The notes under the pieces are model-generated. The model searched no databases, was not told the DNA's origin, and saw only the letters and a program-made list of their open reading frames with translations. A stretch of DNA of 64,000 bases. It comes from Nocardioides lijunqiniae (GTDB lineage Bacteria; Actinomycetota; Actinomycetes; Propionibacteriales; Nocardioidaceae). The position numbers were made by a program, and so were the translations under genes. This document shows positions 63,233 to 64,000 of the stretch, one piece after another. Numbering within the stretch: the first letter of the stretch is position 1; each line of letters starts with the position of its first letter. The stretch spans positions 62,001-126,000 of the forward strand of contig NZ_JACJGM010000012.1 of the NCBI RefSeq assembly GCF_015024225.1, in the 5' to 3' direction.

Positions 63233-64000
63233 TCAGCGCCGCCGGGGGTCGAGTCGGCCGACGCGGGAGTGGAAGAGCGCCGCCCGGGCGGCGTTCATCC
63301 CGGGTGCGCCGTGGACACCGCCGCCGGGGTGGGCCGACGCGGAGCCGAGGTAGAGCCCCGGGATGCCGGTCTCGGGCCGGCCGAGCATGCCCGGCACCGG
63401 GCGCAGGAAGAGCTCCTGGTGCACCTGGGAGGTCCCGCCGTTGATCGCGCCGCCCACGAGATTGGCGTCGCGCCGCTCCATCTCGTGCGGCCCGAGCACC
63501 CGTCGGGCGCGGATGGTGGAGCCGAACCCGGGCGCCAGCCGCTCGATGCGCGCCTGCATCCGGTCGGCGAAGCGCTCGCAGTCCGACCGGTCCCAGACGC
63601 CGCGCACCTCCTCGCCGCCGTCGCGCACGGTGCGCTCCGGCTGGGGCACGTGGGTGTAGGCCCACAGCGACTCGGTGCCGGCCGGCGACCGGGTGGGGTC
63701 CGAGGTCGTCATCTGCCCGGCGAGCATGAACGGCGACGCCGGGATGACGCCCGCAGCGACCTGTCCGAGCGCCTCCGTCATCTGCTCCACGGAGTCGGCG
63801 ACGTGGAAGGTCCCCGGCGCGTACGCCGGCTGGCTCGCCCACGGCACCGGCGCGTCGAGGGCCCAGTCGACCTTGACGGTGCCGGGGTCGAGCTGGAAGT
63901 CCTTCATGCCACGGCGGACCTTGGCCGGGACGTGCTCGTCGGCGACCAGGCCGCCGAACAGGCGGGAGGCGATGACGTCGGCCACCACGGCCCGTCGCGC
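63233..64000 (-). CDS. Phytoene dehydrogenase-like FAD/NAD(P) oxidoreductase, partial
   Basis: C-terminal 256 residues only; the frame is open past the window edge (64000). Family marks are GMKDFQLDPGTVKVDWALD, PGTFHVADSVEQMTEALGQV, the C-terminal FAD block TGIPGLYLGSASAHPGGGVHGAPGMNAARAAL. Such enzymes desaturate carotenoids or oxidise related lipids; the N-terminal FAD motif is outside the window. Confidence 0.85.
   Translation of the reverse strand, partial: ARRAVVADVIASRLFGGLVADEHVPAKVRRGMKDFQLDPGTVKVDWALDAPVPWASQPAYAPGTFHVADSVEQMTEALGQVAAGVIPASPFMLAGQMTTSDPTRSPAGTESLWAYTHVPQPERTVRDGGEEVRGVWDRSDCERFADRMQARIERLAPGFGSTIRARRVLGPHEMERRDANLVGGAINGGTSQVHQELFLRPVPGMLGRPETGIPGLYLGSASAHPGGGVHGAPGMNAARAALFHSRVGRLDPRRR

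Overview
The window is very GC-rich with strongly GC-ending codons, frequent GTG/TTG starts and tightly overlapping genes. It carries actinobacterial hallmarks: an hrcA-dnaJ-rsmE run, a phoH-ybeY-CBS run, a SigB/F-type sigma factor, an ANTAR regulator, DUF3097, 10-methyl fatty-acid genes and a DUF222/HNH (13E12-type) gene. It is most likely chromosome of a member of the Nocardioidaceae, close to Nocardioides. That placement is inferred from gene content, not from a search. No tRNA, rRNA, CRISPR array or clear insertion sequence was seen.

Layout. 0-2 kb: lepA. 2-17 kb: an exopolysaccharide locus. It has a cupin-like protein, a CelD-type acetyltransferase, a coiled-coil protein, a lipoprotein, then an overlapping operon of a kinase-flippase fusion, polysaccharide deacetylase, O-antigen-ligase-like polymerase and two GT4 glycosyltransferases. 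Next come a Wzz-like chain-length protein and a third GT4, and convergently the priming sugar-phosphate transferase. Together they could build, flip, polymerise and modify a surface polymer. A G-tract motif (CTGGGGGG-like) recurs before many of these genes. 17-25.7 kb: an APH(6)-like kinase with altered active site, MOSC protein, MFS transporter, acyl-CoA ligase, hemW, TM2 protein, then a 1-kb repeat region and DUF3097. 25.7-34.8 kb: metallo-hydrolase, an iron-boxed DUF2470 gene, CIRCE-hrcA-dnaJ-rsmE, winged-helix protein, GerMN/Gmad2 lipoprotein, HIT protein and a copper-monooxygenase-like lipoprotein. 35-44 kb: phoH, ybeY, CBS transporter-like protein and a degenerate cytidine deaminase, then a repeat block plus DUF6226, a 10-methyl fatty-acid pair and a siderophore-interacting protein, then era. 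44-59 kb: GAF/ANTAR regulator, a 138-bp tandem repeat array, the DUF222/HNH gene, dehydrogenase, epimerase, BrkB, two septum-formation lipoproteins, flavodoxin-like protein, hemerythrin, LuxR-type protein, Na+/H+ antiporter, sigma factor, methyltransferase, and leuA behind a leader-peptide attenuator. 59-63 kb: a four-gene glycosyltransferase operon on the minus strand. The window ends inside a phytoene-dehydrogenase-like gene.

Most notable are the kinase-flippase fusion, the shared G-tract motif of the polysaccharide locus, and a dispersed structured element present twice (24287-24449 and 38551-38718) with nested inverted repeats and three apical hairpins that vary in a pairing-preserving way. 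It sits beside palindromic REP-like repeats, one of which lies in frame inside the HNH gene.
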